Below, one piece after another: positions 27,274 through 37,000 of a stretch of 64,000 bases of DNA (position 1 is the stretch's first letter; every line of letters begins with the position of its first letter). Below the pieces are notes generated by a model. That model was not told where the DNA came from, did not search any database, and worked only from the letters and a program-made list of their open reading frames with translations. The position numbers and the translations under genes are program-made. Source of the stretch: Pseudomonas sp. Marseille-Q3773 (GTDB lineage Bacteria > Pseudomonadota > Gammaproteobacteria > Pseudomonadales > Pseudomonadaceae); contig NZ_OU745390.1 in assembly GCF_916618955.1 (NCBI RefSeq), positions 1,302,001 to 1,366,000 on the forward strand, read 5' to 3'.

Positions 27274-29827
27274 TTTTGGCTGATGTTGCGAGTGTGTATG
27301 CCATAAGGCCCAAAATGGCCGCCGCGGCGACAGGAAGTAATAACCCGGTGAGCGCCGCAGCGATACCTGCACCCGACGCAACGACAGAAATCACAGTCGC
27401 AGCTTTATATCTTCGGGAAGATGTTGAGTCTCCTCTCCGTGTTGTTCTCATCGCAGCATATACGTACTGCACACCATCCATGACTCCTGCGACCGCCGTA
27501 ATTGCACCGCCATACTTGGCCAGGCTGCTCCCTAGTGATGCCGCAGTTACCGTCCCGGGCCACGGTATCTTCGGGCGTACCACTGCAACAACCAGTCCTG
27601 CCGATTCGACACTTGCCCCCAACAACCCAAGCGACGAAGACCAGATCGCCGCCAGCGCTTCCGGGTTGTTCTGATGCGTTTCCTGCAATGCCCGGTAGTT
27701 CCTGCCCAGGCTGTCCTGGTGAAACCACAGGCTGCCCAGGGCAAACAGCAAGCCGACGCTGCCGCCACTGGCGGCGGCATCGCGCAGGCTGCGCATGGCA
27801 TCGCTGGCCACGCTTTGCGCGGCCAGTGAGCTGATCTTCAACCCCTCCGTGACCTGTGTACGCAGCGTACCCGCACCTATCGCGATATTCCGTACCAGCG
27901 CCCCGACACCACCGGCTGCTCCCTCCCGCAGCTGTACCAGCCGCGCCTGTAGCGTCTCGGCGCTTTCGAACGTCCACAGCACCACCTCGATCATCTGGTT
28001 GCGATTGCCCGGTGCGGCGATATTGATCGCCCCGCTCAGCACCATGGCCCGCACCTTGCGCCCCAGGGGATCGCGGAACTGCTGGTCGATCTGCTGCAAG
28101 AACGCATCGGTCCGTGCCTGCACGGCCTCGTTGAGCAGGCTCATGTATTCGCCCAAGGTCAGCGAGAGCCGGAACGGGGTCACCTGCTGCCCGGCGAACA
28201 GCGCAAATGCCGAGCGGTGCACGTGGCCGATCAGCGTCCTGGTCCGTTCACTGAGGTGCTGGCTGAGTGCGTTCCCCGCACTGTTGGTCGCGGCCAGCAA
28301 CTGGCCGACGGCATCCTGGATCGGCTTGATCATCAACAGCTGGCCGTCGTCAGTCCCGGCGATGCCCTTGATGATGTCGTGCACCTTGCCGAAGTCGTCC
28401 CCGGACAGCGCCGCGACCACTTGCTGCATCAATCCCTGGTGCTTGGCCAGCAGTGCCTGGTACAGCAGGCTCTGATCATCTTCCAGCAACTGCTGCCAGA
28501 TCTGCTGGGTCATCCCGAGCGGCTGACCTTGCTCGGGCAGGGCTTCAGTAGGGCCACCGGCCAGGCAGGCCGCCATCATCTGGATGAAATATTCGACCGA
28601 AACAGGATCGGTCGCGTCGTAGTCGAAGTAGCCGATCTGCTGAAATGCGCGCATGGCGTAGTGCCGTGCATACAGCTCGCCGACCTGGTCGATCATCGCC
28701 TGCCAGTTCTTTAGCTCGCGATCGTAATCGGCCTGGAACGCGGCGCGGGCGTTTTCGTCGTAGCGCTCTTCCAGCCGTTCGCGGGCTTCCTGCTGTTTGC
28801 GCGCGATGTTGCGTTCGGTCCTTGCCTCGATGTCCACCGCCGGCAGGGGCGCCTTGCCGGCCAGCGGGCTGTGGTTCCACTGCTCGACCTCTCGCGCCTC
28901 GCGCTGTGCATCCTCGGCACCCTGCGCGGCGGCGGTGGCGGCGTGCAGCTCGCGGATGCCCAGCAGCGCCTGCGAGGTGAAGTACTCGAAGTGCCGCTGC
29001 GGCTGCGCGCGCCACTCCTGCATGGCCTGGACCCAGCCAGTGCGCTGCGCATTCAGCTCCATCACCAGGCCGACCGGGTCGGGCACTGTCAGCGCCAGTA
29101 TGCCGTTGGGCAGTTGCTCGCGCTGGATGGCGTTGCGCACCTGGACGCGGGTTTCATGCCAGCGCCCCAGGCGGCTGTAGAAGCCATGCACGCTGGCATA
29201 CCTGGCGGAGGAAAACGTCGAGAACTCCAGCACATCCTCCAGGCCGAAGCGGAAGCTGTCGGTCATGGCGATGCCGAGGCTGGCAGGGTCGTTGCGCGCG
29301 GTGTCCAGGTCCACCTCGACAAAGCGGGCGAGGGTGCCCGGGTCACCGCTGGCGATGCCTTGCCGGTAGCGGTCGAGGACTGCCCGCGGCCAGGGGTCGT
29401 TGGCGAAGGCGATCCAGGCTTTGCGGTAGAGCAGGGTATCGATATTGATGAACGAGGCGATGACGTCATGGCCCTCGGTAGCGCACCACTTGGGCAATGG
29501 CCTGGGTGGCGCCAGGGGCATCTGCGACACCGGGAAACGCTGCAGGGTCCCGGCTGCCGCGACCTCGTAGGCTTGCCAGATTTCCTGGTCGAGCAGCACG
29601 TAGACGTAACCCTGGCGCAGCAGGCGCAACTGGTCGGTGTGCATCGGATGGAAGGTGATCTCGCTGTCTTCCGCCAGGCGATAGGGGCGGTCGCTATCCG
29701 GACGCGGGGCGTAGGCTTGGCGCAACAGCAGGATCGGCAGGCCGAGCCGTCCGCAGGCATTGCAGTGGCCGTAGGTGTTGGGAATCTCTTCCTGCATGGC
29801 GATGTGGATGGCTTTGCTGATGCTCAT
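27233..29827 (-). CDS. VasX-like type VI secretion effector candidate
   Basis: Protein of 864 residues. The N-terminal 160 residues match the VasX N-terminal pattern: paired Cys followed by Arg (CNACGRLGLPILLLRQAY), then LRLLRQGYVYVLLDQEIWQA, CATEGHDVIASFINIDT and WIAFANDPWPRAVLDRYR. The middle is long, helical and acidic. The C-terminal 250 residues hold several hydrophobic stretches (VGLLFALGSLWF, GAGIAAALTGLLLPVAAAAI), as expected for a pore-forming toxin. VasX-type toxins are delivered by the type VI system into rival cell membranes. AGGAA lies 6 bases before ATG 29827. No vgrG, hcp or PAAR gene is adjacent, so delivery partners must be elsewhere. Confidence 0.75.
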   Translation of the reverse strand: MSISKAIHIAMQEEIPNTYGHCNACGRLGLPILLLRQAYAPRPDSDRPYRLAEDSEITFHPMHTDQLRLLRQGYVYVLLDQEIWQAYEVAAAGTLQRFPVSQMPLAPPRPLPKWCATEGHDVIASFINIDTLLYRKAWIAFANDPWPRAVLDRYRQGIASGDPGTLARFVEVDLDTARNDPASLGIAMTDSFRFGLEDVLEFSTFSSARYASVHGFYSRLGRWHETRVQVRNAIQREQLPNGILALTVPDPVGLVMELNAQRTGWVQAMQEWRAQPQRHFEYFTSQALLGIRELHAATAAAQGAEDAQREAREVEQWNHSPLAGKAPLPAVDIEARTERNIARKQQEARERLEERYDENARAAFQADYDRELKNWQAMIDQVGELYARHYAMRAFQQIGYFDYDATDPVSVEYFIQMMAACLAGGPTEALPEQGQPLGMTQQIWQQLLEDDQSLLYQALLAKHQGLMQQVVAALSGDDFGKVHDIIKGIAGTDDGQLLMIKPIQDAVGQLLAATNSAGNALSQHLSERTRTLIGHVHRSAFALFAGQQVTPFRLSLTLGEYMSLLNEAVQARTDAFLQQIDQQFRDPLGRKVRAMVLSGAINIAAPGNRNQMIEVVLWTFESAETLQARLVQLREGAAGGVGALVRNIAIGAGTLRTQVTEGLKISSLAAQSVASDAMRSLRDAAASGGSVGLLFALGSLWFHQDSLGRNYRALQETHQNNPEALAAIWSSSLGLLGASVESAGLVVAVVRPKIPWPGTVTAASLGSSLAKYGGAITAVAGVMDGVQYVYAAMRTTRRGDSTSSRRYKAATVISVVASGAGIAAALTGLLLPVAAAAILGLMAYTLATSAKNARIVRNGIMGSP

Positions 29828-29931
29828 GAGGAGTTCCTTTTCCAGTGATCGATGCAACGGTCAGAACACTAGCGAGGAACGTCTTCGCGGGGGAGCAACG
29901 GGCTTCCTAAAACCTTGTAGGAATTTTCGGT

Positions 29932-30828
29932 TTAGCCTCCGGTGCGGGCTGGCTGCGTGCCGGCGAGATCAGCCTGCTGCCCCAGCATCTGCCGCACCAG
30001 CCACTGCCCCGCAGGCCCCAGCGCCTGGCGGCCTGACCAGACCACATCCATGGCGACATGCCGTGGATAACCGGCCACTTGCAGCTCGATCAAGCCTTCG
30101 CCAAACCGCACCACCAGCGCCCTGGGTAGTTCGGCCCAGCCAAACCCGCGCACGGCGAACTCCAGCAGGGTGAGGTAGTCCGGCGCCGACCAGGCCTGGC
30201 CACGGCCCTGGTGCGGGCTGGGGGCATAGGTCTTGATGTACAGCTGCCGTGTGCTTTCGAGGTGCTGCATCTGCAACGGTGCCCGGTTCGCCAGTGGGTG
30301 ACCACTGGCTACGTACACGCCGAACTCCGCCTGTTCCGGCAAGCGCGCGACAGCCACATCGGCGGGGTATCCAGGTTGCGCGGCCAGAATGCCGATCTGC
30401 GCCAGGCCTTGTTGGATCAGCTCGATCACATCGGCATCTTCTGACGGCCCGCAGCGCAGCTCGGTATGCGGATATCGCTCGGCAAAGCGGGCCATCAGCG
30501 CGCCCTGGAAGGTGACGCTGTAACTGTCCGACATCACCACGGACACCAGCGCCTCGACATTTTCCGCCAGCCGTACCGCCAATGCATCAAGCTGGGCACT
30601 GGCATCGAGAATCGCCTCGACATGGCTCAACACTTGCCGGCCCGCCTGGTTCAAGGTGGGGTGGCGACCGCTGCGATCGAACAATGGGCAGCCGATATCG
30701 GCCTCGAAATTGGCGATGGCGATGCTGATGGTGGACTGGCTTTTACGCAGTTTGCGCGCTGCCGCGGAAAACGAGCCCAGCGATGCGGCTTCGACAAAGG
30801 CGAGCAGAGCTTCGGGTGAGTAGCGCAT
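29932..30828 (-). CDS. LysR-family transcriptional regulator
   Basis: Regulator of 298 residues with an N-terminal HTH (about 3-62; LLAFVEAASLGSFSAAARKL, QSTISIAIANFEADIG) and a substrate-binding-like domain (about 90-290) with YLTLLEFAVRGFGWAELPRA. ATG 30828 (MRYSPEALLAF) is the family-like start; the frame is open 22 codons further. It is divergent from the PACE-type efflux gene, with only 93 bases between starts, so it probably controls that gene. This matches the usual LysR-PACE arrangement. Confidence 0.87.
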   Translation of the reverse strand: MRYSPEALLAFVEAASLGSFSAAARKLRKSQSTISIAIANFEADIGCPLFDRSGRHPTLNQAGRQVLSHVEAILDASAQLDALAVRLAENVEALVSVVMSDSYSVTFQGALMARFAERYPHTELRCGPSEDADVIELIQQGLAQIGILAAQPGYPADVAVARLPEQAEFGVYVASGHPLANRAPLQMQHLESTRQLYIKTYAPSPHQGRGQAWSAPDYLTLLEFAVRGFGWAELPRALVVRFGEGLIELQVAGYPRHVAMDVVWSGRQALGPAGQWLVRQMLGQQADLAGTQPARTGG

Positions 30829-30921
30829 GGTATTGATAAAATCGATGGCAGCTATGTCGCGAGTATCAGTTTTAACAAAGAAAATGGGAAGCACGACTCA
30901 AGCAATAGGTTGGGCTTTGCC

Positions 30922-31377
30922 ATGAAAACCGTTTCCTTCACTGAACGCCTGGTTCATGCCGTTGGTTATGAAGTGTTCGCCGTGCTGCTGTGTGCGCCGC
31001 TGTTGTCCTGGATCATGGGCAAGTCGCTGGCAACGACAGGGATGCTGGCGGTGATGCTGTCGCTGATCGCGATGCTGTGGAACATGGTCTACAACGCGCT
31101 GGTGGATCGCCATGTACGGCTTGAGCGGATCCACTGGACGGCCCGCGCACGGTTCGTGCACGGCCTGGGTTTCGAGGCGGGGCTGGTGTTCTGGTGCCTG
31201 CCGCTGGCGGCGTGGATGCTGGATATTTCCCTGGTGCAGGCGTTCATGGTGGAGCTGGGCTTCTTCGTGATCATCCTGCCTTACACCGTGCTCTACAACT
31301 GGGCGTTCGACAGGGCGCGGCACCTGTTCCTGCAGCGCCATGCTGCACCAGTCACCAGCCCGACACGCACCCTGTAA
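30922..31377 (+). CDS. PACE-family multidrug/biocide efflux protein (AceI-like)
   Basis: Inner-membrane protein of 151 residues with four helices arranged as two bacterial transmembrane pair domains (about 8-70 and 80-140). Each begins with a motif of the type ERxxHAxGxE (ERLVHAVGYEVFAV, then ARFVHGLGFEAGLV). The membrane-embedded Glu at 17 is the residue required for proton coupling in AceI. PACE proteins export chlorhexidine-like biocides and, physiologically, short diamines such as cadaverine. It is divergent from a LysR regulator and shares a bidirectional terminator with ilvE. Confidence 0.88.
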   Translation: MKTVSFTERLVHAVGYEVFAVLLCAPLLSWIMGKSLATTGMLAVMLSLIAMLWNMVYNALVDRHVRLERIHWTARARFVHGLGFEAGLVFWCLPLAAWMLDISLVQAFMVELGFFVIILPYTVLYNWAFDRARHLFLQRHAAPVTSPTRTL

Positions 31378-31405
31378 GCGCGCAAGTTCCTTGAATGCAA
31401 AAAAA

Positions 31406-31431
31406 GGGGCATGCCATCGCTGGCATGCCCC
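31406..31431. terminator. Bidirectional terminator between the PACE gene and ilvE
   Basis: GGGGCATGCCA and TGGCATGCCCC form a perfect 11-bp stem with a 4-base loop. A run of seven A on the left gives seven T for leftward transcription of ilvE, and GTTTTC on the right serves the rightward gene. Confidence 0.92.
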
Positions 31432-31453
31432 GTTTTCATTCCACCAAGTCGCC

Positions 31454-32473
31454 TCAGGCGACTTTGACGATCCAGCCTGCCGGTGCTTCGATATCACCGC
31501 TCTGGATACCGGTCAGCTCGTTGTAGAGCTTCTGGGTAACCGGGCCGACCTTTTCCAGGTCATGGAACACGTGCAGCTTGCCGTTGTACTCGATGCCGCC
31601 GATCGGGGTAATCACCGCAGCAGTACCGCAGGCGCCCGCTTCGACGAAACGGTCCAGCTTGTTGATTTCGACATCGCCTTCGATCACGGTCAGGCCCAGG
31701 CGCGATTGCGCCAGTTCCATCAGCGACAGGCGGGTGATGCCCGGCAGCACCGAGGCCGATTTCGGTGTGACGAATTCGTTGTTGGCGGTGATGCCGAAGA
31801 AGTTGGCCGAACCGACTTCCTCGATCTTGGTGTGGGTCAGCGGGTCGAGGTAGATCGCGTCGGCAAAGTTGGCCTTCTTCGCTTCAGCGCCCGGCTGCAG
31901 GCTGGCGGCGTAGTTGCCACCGACCTTGGCCGCGCCAGTGCCTTGCGGGGCCGCGCGGTCGAAGCTGGAAATCTGGAAGTTGTGCGGCTTCATGCCACCC
32001 TTGAAGTACGAGCCAACCGGGATGGCGAAGATCGAGAAGATGAACTCGGGGGCGGTGCGCACGCCAATGTTGTCACCGGTGCCGATCACGAACGGGCGCA
32101 GGTAGAGGGCGCCTTTGCCGTGTGGCGGGACGAACTTCTCGTTGGCCTTGACCACTTGCTTGCAGGCCTCGATGAACACATCGGTCGGCACCTGCGGCAT
32201 CAGCAGGCGGGCGCAGCTGCGTTGCATGCGCGCGGCGTTCTGGTCCGGGCGGAACAGGTTGATCGAACCGTCCTTGCAGCGGTAGGCCTTGAGGCCTTCG
32301 AAGCACTGCTGGCCGTAGTGCAGGGCCGTGGAGCCTTCACTGATGTGCAGCACGTTGTCGTCGGTCAGGGTGCCTTTGTCCCACTCGCCATTGCGCCATA
32401 CGGACAGGTAGCGTTTGTCGGTCTTGATGTAGTCGAAACCCAGCTTGTCCCAGTTAATGCTTTCGTTGCTCAT
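31454..32473 (-). CDS. ilvE: Branched-chain amino acid aminotransferase
   Basis: PLP enzyme of 339 residues, fold type IV, that interconverts leucine, isoleucine and valine with their 2-oxo acids. The length and motifs fit the type II (eukaryote-like) branch: LHYGQQCFEGLKAYR, YLRPFVIGTGDNIGV, GAAKVGGNYAASL (PLP Lys expected just before GGNYA), EVGSANFF and VLPGITRLSLMEL. GAGGG lies before ATG 32473; the frame is open upstream but is untypical. A strong terminator follows. It links the branched-chain pathway with the catabolic genes elsewhere in the window only by chemistry, not by operon. Confidence 0.95.
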   Translation of the reverse strand: MSNESINWDKLGFDYIKTDKRYLSVWRNGEWDKGTLTDDNVLHISEGSTALHYGQQCFEGLKAYRCKDGSINLFRPDQNAARMQRSCARLLMPQVPTDVFIEACKQVVKANEKFVPPHGKGALYLRPFVIGTGDNIGVRTAPEFIFSIFAIPVGSYFKGGMKPHNFQISSFDRAAPQGTGAAKVGGNYAASLQPGAEAKKANFADAIYLDPLTHTKIEEVGSANFFGITANNEFVTPKSASVLPGITRLSLMELAQSRLGLTVIEGDVEINKLDRFVEAGACGTAAVITPIGGIEYNGKLHVFHDLEKVGPVTQKLYNELTGIQSGDIEAPAGWIVKVA

Positions 32474-32679
32474 GACACCCTCATTGTCTTGCAAGTGCCC
32501 AATCGATCGGGCTGCTGATATATGCGCACCACGCCACCATAATACATCCGCGGCAGATCGGGAACGGCCAGTCACGAAACTCCCTGCTGGCGGAGGTCAT
32601 TCAGTGCCTGGGAGACCGAACCTATCGAGGCAAGCCCCAGCGGCAATGGTTGACCACCCGACAACCACTGCGTAGCCTT

Positions 32680-32877
32680 GCCACTTCGAGGTTCTTCGGC
32701 CAGGCCGAAGCTAAGACGGGAACGCGGTACAAGCCGCGGCTGCCCCCGCAACTGTAAGCACCGACAACGGATCGACACAGCCACTGCGCCAGCGCGCGGG
32801 AAGGCGTCGTCCTGCCAGCCTGCCGCAGCGGCGTGCAACTGGAGTGGTGCGAGCCAGGAGACCTGCCTCGTCACGTT
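32680..32877 (+). promoter_or_regulatory. Adenosylcobalamin riboswitch upstream of cobW
   Basis: The conserved core is plain: AAGACGGGAACGCGGT (around 32713-32729), a GCTGCCCCCGCAACTGTAAG segment (around 32739-32758), a GCCACTG element and GGGAAGGCG (around 32780-32806), and the B12 box GCGAGCCAGGAGACCTGCC (32849-32867). This RNA represses downstream genes when coenzyme B12 binds. The start of cobW is about 120 bases further on. The outer ends are approximate. Confidence 0.95.
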
Positions 32878-32984
32878 TTCGACTTTCAACCGGGCGGGGT
32901 GATCCGGTGGCGAACAAGCCCGGCCGGCCTGGCCTGCGGCTGTCGTCCTGCATGCCCGCGCCAATCTGCCAAGGGCAATGCGAC

Positions 32985-34052
32985 ATGAAAACACTGGCCA
33001 AGCTTCCCGTCACCATCGTCACCGGCTTCCTCGGCTCGGGCAAGACCACCTTGCTGCGCCACATGCTCGACAATGCCCAGGGCCGCCGCATCGCGGTGAT
33101 CGTCAACGAGTTCGGCGAGCTGGGCATCGACGGTGAAATCCTCAAGCAATGCAGCATCGGTTGCACCGAGGAGGAAGCCAGCGGCCGGGTCTACGAACTG
33201 GCCAACGGCTGCCTGTGCTGCACCGTGCAGGAAGAGTTCTTCCCGGTCATGCGCGAGCTGGTGGCACGCCGCGGCGACCTCGACCACATCCTCATCGAAA
33301 CCAGCGGCCTGGCCCTGCCCAAGCCACTGGTGCAAGCGTTCCAGTGGCCGGAAATCCGCAATGCCTGCACCGTCGATGCGGTGATTACCGTGGTCGACAG
33401 CCCGGCGGTGGCCGCCGGCACCTTCGCCGCCTACCCGGAGCAGGTCGATGCCCAGCGCAAGCTCGACCCCAACCTCGACCACGAGTCGCCGCTGCACGAA
33501 CTGTTCGCCGACCAGCTGGCCAGCGCCGACCTGGTGGTGCTGAACAAGGCTGACCTGATCGACGCGGCGGGCCTGGCCAAGGTCCGCGCCGAAGTGGCCG
33601 AAGAGCTGCCTCCGGCGGTCAAGGTGATCGAGGCCAGCAGCGGCAAGCTGCCATTGGACGTGCTGTTGGGCGTGTGCGCCGAAGCCGAGGCACACATCGA
33701 TGGCCGCCGTACCCACCACGACGCGCACCATGACGGCGAGGACCATGACGAGCATGACCACGACGCCTTCGATTCGATTTCGATCGACTTGCCAGAGGCC
33801 GACGAAAGCCTGCTGCTCGATGCCCTGACCCAACTGGTGGGTGACTTCGGCATCCTCCGTGCCAAAGGCTTCGCCGCCATCCCGGGCAAGCCGATGCGCT
33901 TGCTCGTGCAAGGCGTGGGTACCCGTTTCGACAAGCACTTCGACCGCGCCTGGCGTGCCGACGAGCCACGCATCACCCGCCTGGTGCTGATCGGCCAGGA
34001 CCTCGACGCCGCCCGTCTGGAAGCGCGCCTGCGCCAGGCCCTGGGCGCCTGA
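32985..34052 (+). CDS. cobW: CobW, G3E GTPase of cobalamin biosynthesis
   Basis: Metallochaperone-type GTPase of 355 residues, thought to supply cobalt to the aerobic CobN chelatase. Visible are the P-loop GFLGSGKTTLLRHM (about 14-27), the metal-binding motif GCLCC (about 75-79), the G3 region ILIETSGLALP, NKAD (about 186-189), a His/Asp-rich metal-binding stretch (about 244-262) and the CobW C-terminal domain. It is the first gene after the B12 riboswitch. ATG 32985 begins at MKTLAKLPVTIV as in relatives. cobN starts 3 bases after its stop. Confidence 0.95.
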   Translation: MKTLAKLPVTIVTGFLGSGKTTLLRHMLDNAQGRRIAVIVNEFGELGIDGEILKQCSIGCTEEEASGRVYELANGCLCCTVQEEFFPVMRELVARRGDLDHILIETSGLALPKPLVQAFQWPEIRNACTVDAVITVVDSPAVAAGTFAAYPEQVDAQRKLDPNLDHESPLHELFADQLASADLVVLNKADLIDAAGLAKVRAEVAEELPPAVKVIEASSGKLPLDVLLGVCAEAEAHIDGRRTHHDAHHDGEDHDEHDHDAFDSISIDLPEADESLLLDALTQLVGDFGILRAKGFAAIPGKPMRLLVQGVGTRFDKHFDRAWRADEPRITRLVLIGQDLDAARLEARLRQALGA

Positions 34053-34055
34053 CCC

Positions 34056-37000
34056 ATGCACCTGCTGCGGACCCAGCCCGGCGGCTTCGTGCCGGATGAC
34101 AGCATTGCCGACCTTGGCCAGACCCCCGCCGAGCTGGTAATCCTCTGCAGCGGCGACTCGCACCTGGCGTTGCTCGCCGATACCGCCGAGCTGCTGCCCG
34201 AGGATTTCCCCAGCCTGCGCCTGGCCAACCCGATGCAGGTGCAGAACCATGCCTCGGTCGACTTGTACGTCGACCAGGTGCTGCGCCATGCCAAGCTCAT
34301 CCTGGTGTCGCTGCACGGTGGCGTGGGTTACTGGCGCTATGGCGTCGAGCAACTGGTCGAGCTGGCCGCCCGTGGCGTACAGCTGATCCTGGTGCCGGGC
34401 GATGATCGCCCGGACCCGGAGCTGACCCGCCTGGGCAGCGTCAGCGACGAGCAGGCCGAGCGCCTCTGGCATTACCTGCGCCAGGGCGGCAAGGCCAACG
34501 CCATCAACCTGTTCAACTGCCTGGCCAGCCAGTGGCTGGGCCGCGATTATGCCTGGGACGAGCCGCAGCCGTTGCCACGCACCGCGGTGTATCACCCGGC
34601 CCGGGGCAGTGCCACGTTGCAGGACTGGTACCCGCAGTGGCGCCCCGAGCAGCCGGTGGCACCGCTGCTGTTCTACCGCTCGCACCTGCAGGCGGCCAAT
34701 ACCGCATTCATCGACGTGTTCTGCCAGCGGCTGCAGGCAGCCGGGCTCAACCCGCTGCCGATCGCCGTGGCCAGCCTCAAGGAAAGCGCTTGCCTGGAGC
34801 AGGTCGAAGCCTGGCTGGACGAGGTTGGCGCCGAGGTACTGGTCAATACCACTGGTTTTGCCCTGTCCAGCCCCGAACGGCCCAACTTGCGCCCGTTCCG
34901 CCGCGACATCCCGGTACTCCAGGCCATTTGCGCCCAGGATAACCAGCCCGGCTGGGAAGCCAGCGAGCAAGGCCTTGGCGCGCGCGACCTGGCCATGCAC
35001 ATTGCCTTGCCGGAACTGGACGGGCGCATCATCACCCGCCCGGTCAGTTTCAAGGACATGGCCTGGCGCAGCGAGCGCAGCCAGTCCGATGTGGTCTGCT
35101 ACCGTGCCCACCCCGAACGCATGGATTTCGTCGCCGAACTGGCGCGCCGCTGGGTCGAGCTGGCGCGCCTGCCGAATGCCCAGAAGCGCGTGGCCCTGGT
35201 GCTGGCGAACTACCCGACCCGGGATGGCCGCATTGGCAACGGCGTCGGCCTGGATACGCCAGCGGCTGCGTTGAATATCCTCAAGGCGCTGCGGGCCGAG
35301 GGCTACCCTGTGGCGGAGTTGCCGGGCAGCGGCACGCAGCTGATCCAGCAGTTGCTGGGCGGCGTGACCAATGACCTCGACCAGCTGGACCTGCGCCCCT
35401 GCGCGCAGAGCCTGAGCCTGGCCGACTACCAGGCCGCCTTCGACCGCCTGCCCGAAGCCAACCGCCAGGCGGTACTGGAACGCTGGGGGCCGCCGCAGCA
35501 GGACCCGATGTACCGCAGTGGCCGGTTGATGGTCGCCGGCCTGCGCTTCGGCCTGACCTTCGTCGGCATCCAGCCGGCACGCGGCTACCAGGTGGACCCC
35601 AGCGCGGTCTACCACGACCCCGACCTGGTACCGCCGCATGGCTACTTGGCGTTTCACTTCTGGCTGCGCCATGCCTTTGCCGCCGACGCGGTGATCCACG
35701 TGGGCAAGCACGGCAACCTCGAATGGCTGCCCGGCAAGGGCGTCGGCTTGTCGGCACAGTGCTGGCCGGACGCATTGCTCGGCCCGCTGCCGAACATCTA
35801 TCCGTTCATCGTCAATGACCCGGGCGAGGGTGCCCAGGCCAAACGGCGCACCCAGGCGGTGATCATCGACCACCTGATGCCACCGTTGACGCGCGCCGAA
35901 ACCTACGGTCCCTTGCGCCATCTGGAGCAACTGGCCGATGAATTCTATGAAGCGCAACTGCTCGACCCAAGGCGCGCGCGCGAACTGCAGCGCGACATCC
36001 TCGAACTGGTCAAGGCCAACCACATCGACCGCGAGCTGCAACTGGAAGGGCAACTGGACGACGCCGCCGTGTGGCTGCCGCGCCTGGACACCTACCTGTG
36101 CGACCTGAAGGAATCGCAGATTCGTGATGGCCTGCATGTGTTCGGCCAGTCGCCGCAAGGGCGGCTGCGCCTGGATACCTTGCTGGCGCTGTTACGGGTC
36201 GAGCGGGGCGATGGACGGGGCGGCAACGCCAGCCTGCTGCGCGCCCTGGCCAAGGTGCTGGTGCCGGGCTTCGACCCGCTCGATTGCGACCTTGGCCAGC
36301 CATGGCAGGGGGCGCGTCCCGAGCGCCTGCTGGCCATCAGTGCCGAGCCTTGGCGCACCTGTGGCGATACCCGCGAGCGCCTTGAACTGTTGGCGCTGCA
36401 GGTGATCGAGCAGGCACTCGACGGCACTGCACGGCTACCGGCCGAGGGCGAATGGCAGCCGGTGCATGACGTGGTGCAGGCCCTGCGCGAAGCGGTGGCC
36501 CCCAGCCTGGATGCCTGCGGCAGTGCCGAAATCAGTGGCTTGCTGGCCGCGCTGGCAGGGCGCTTCGTGCCTGCCGGGCCCAGTGGAGCACCCAGCCGCG
36601 GGCGCCTGGATGTGCTGCCCACCGGCCGCAACTTCTATACCGTGGATGTGCGCAACCTGCCCACCACCACCGCCTGGCGCCTGGGCTTCGCCTCGGCCAA
36701 CCTGATCCTCGAACGTCACCTGCAGGACCACGGCGACCACCTGCGCCAGCTCGGCCTGTCGGTGTGGGGCACGGCGACCATGCGCACCGGTGGCGACGAC
36801 ATCGCCCAGGCCATGGCGTTGATGGGCGTGCGCCCGGTATGGGCCAGCGGCAGCCAGCGCGTCGACGATTTCGAAATCCTGCCGTTGAGCCTGCTCGACC
36901 GCCCGCGGGTGGACGTGACCTTGCGCGTTTCCGGGTTTTTCCGCGATGCCTTCGGCAACCTTATCCGCCTGTTCGATGCCGCTGTGCAGGCAGTCGCTGC

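Noticed and set aside
27189..27674. Plus-strand frame opposite the 3' end of the VasX-like gene
   Set aside because: No ribosome site and no family resemblance. The minus strand carries the toxin C-terminus.
32886..36158. Very long open frame on the minus strand opposite cobW and cobN
   Set aside because: Long antisense frames are common in GC-rich DNA. The plus strand has recognisable CobW and CobN motifs throughout, and the antisense product has none.
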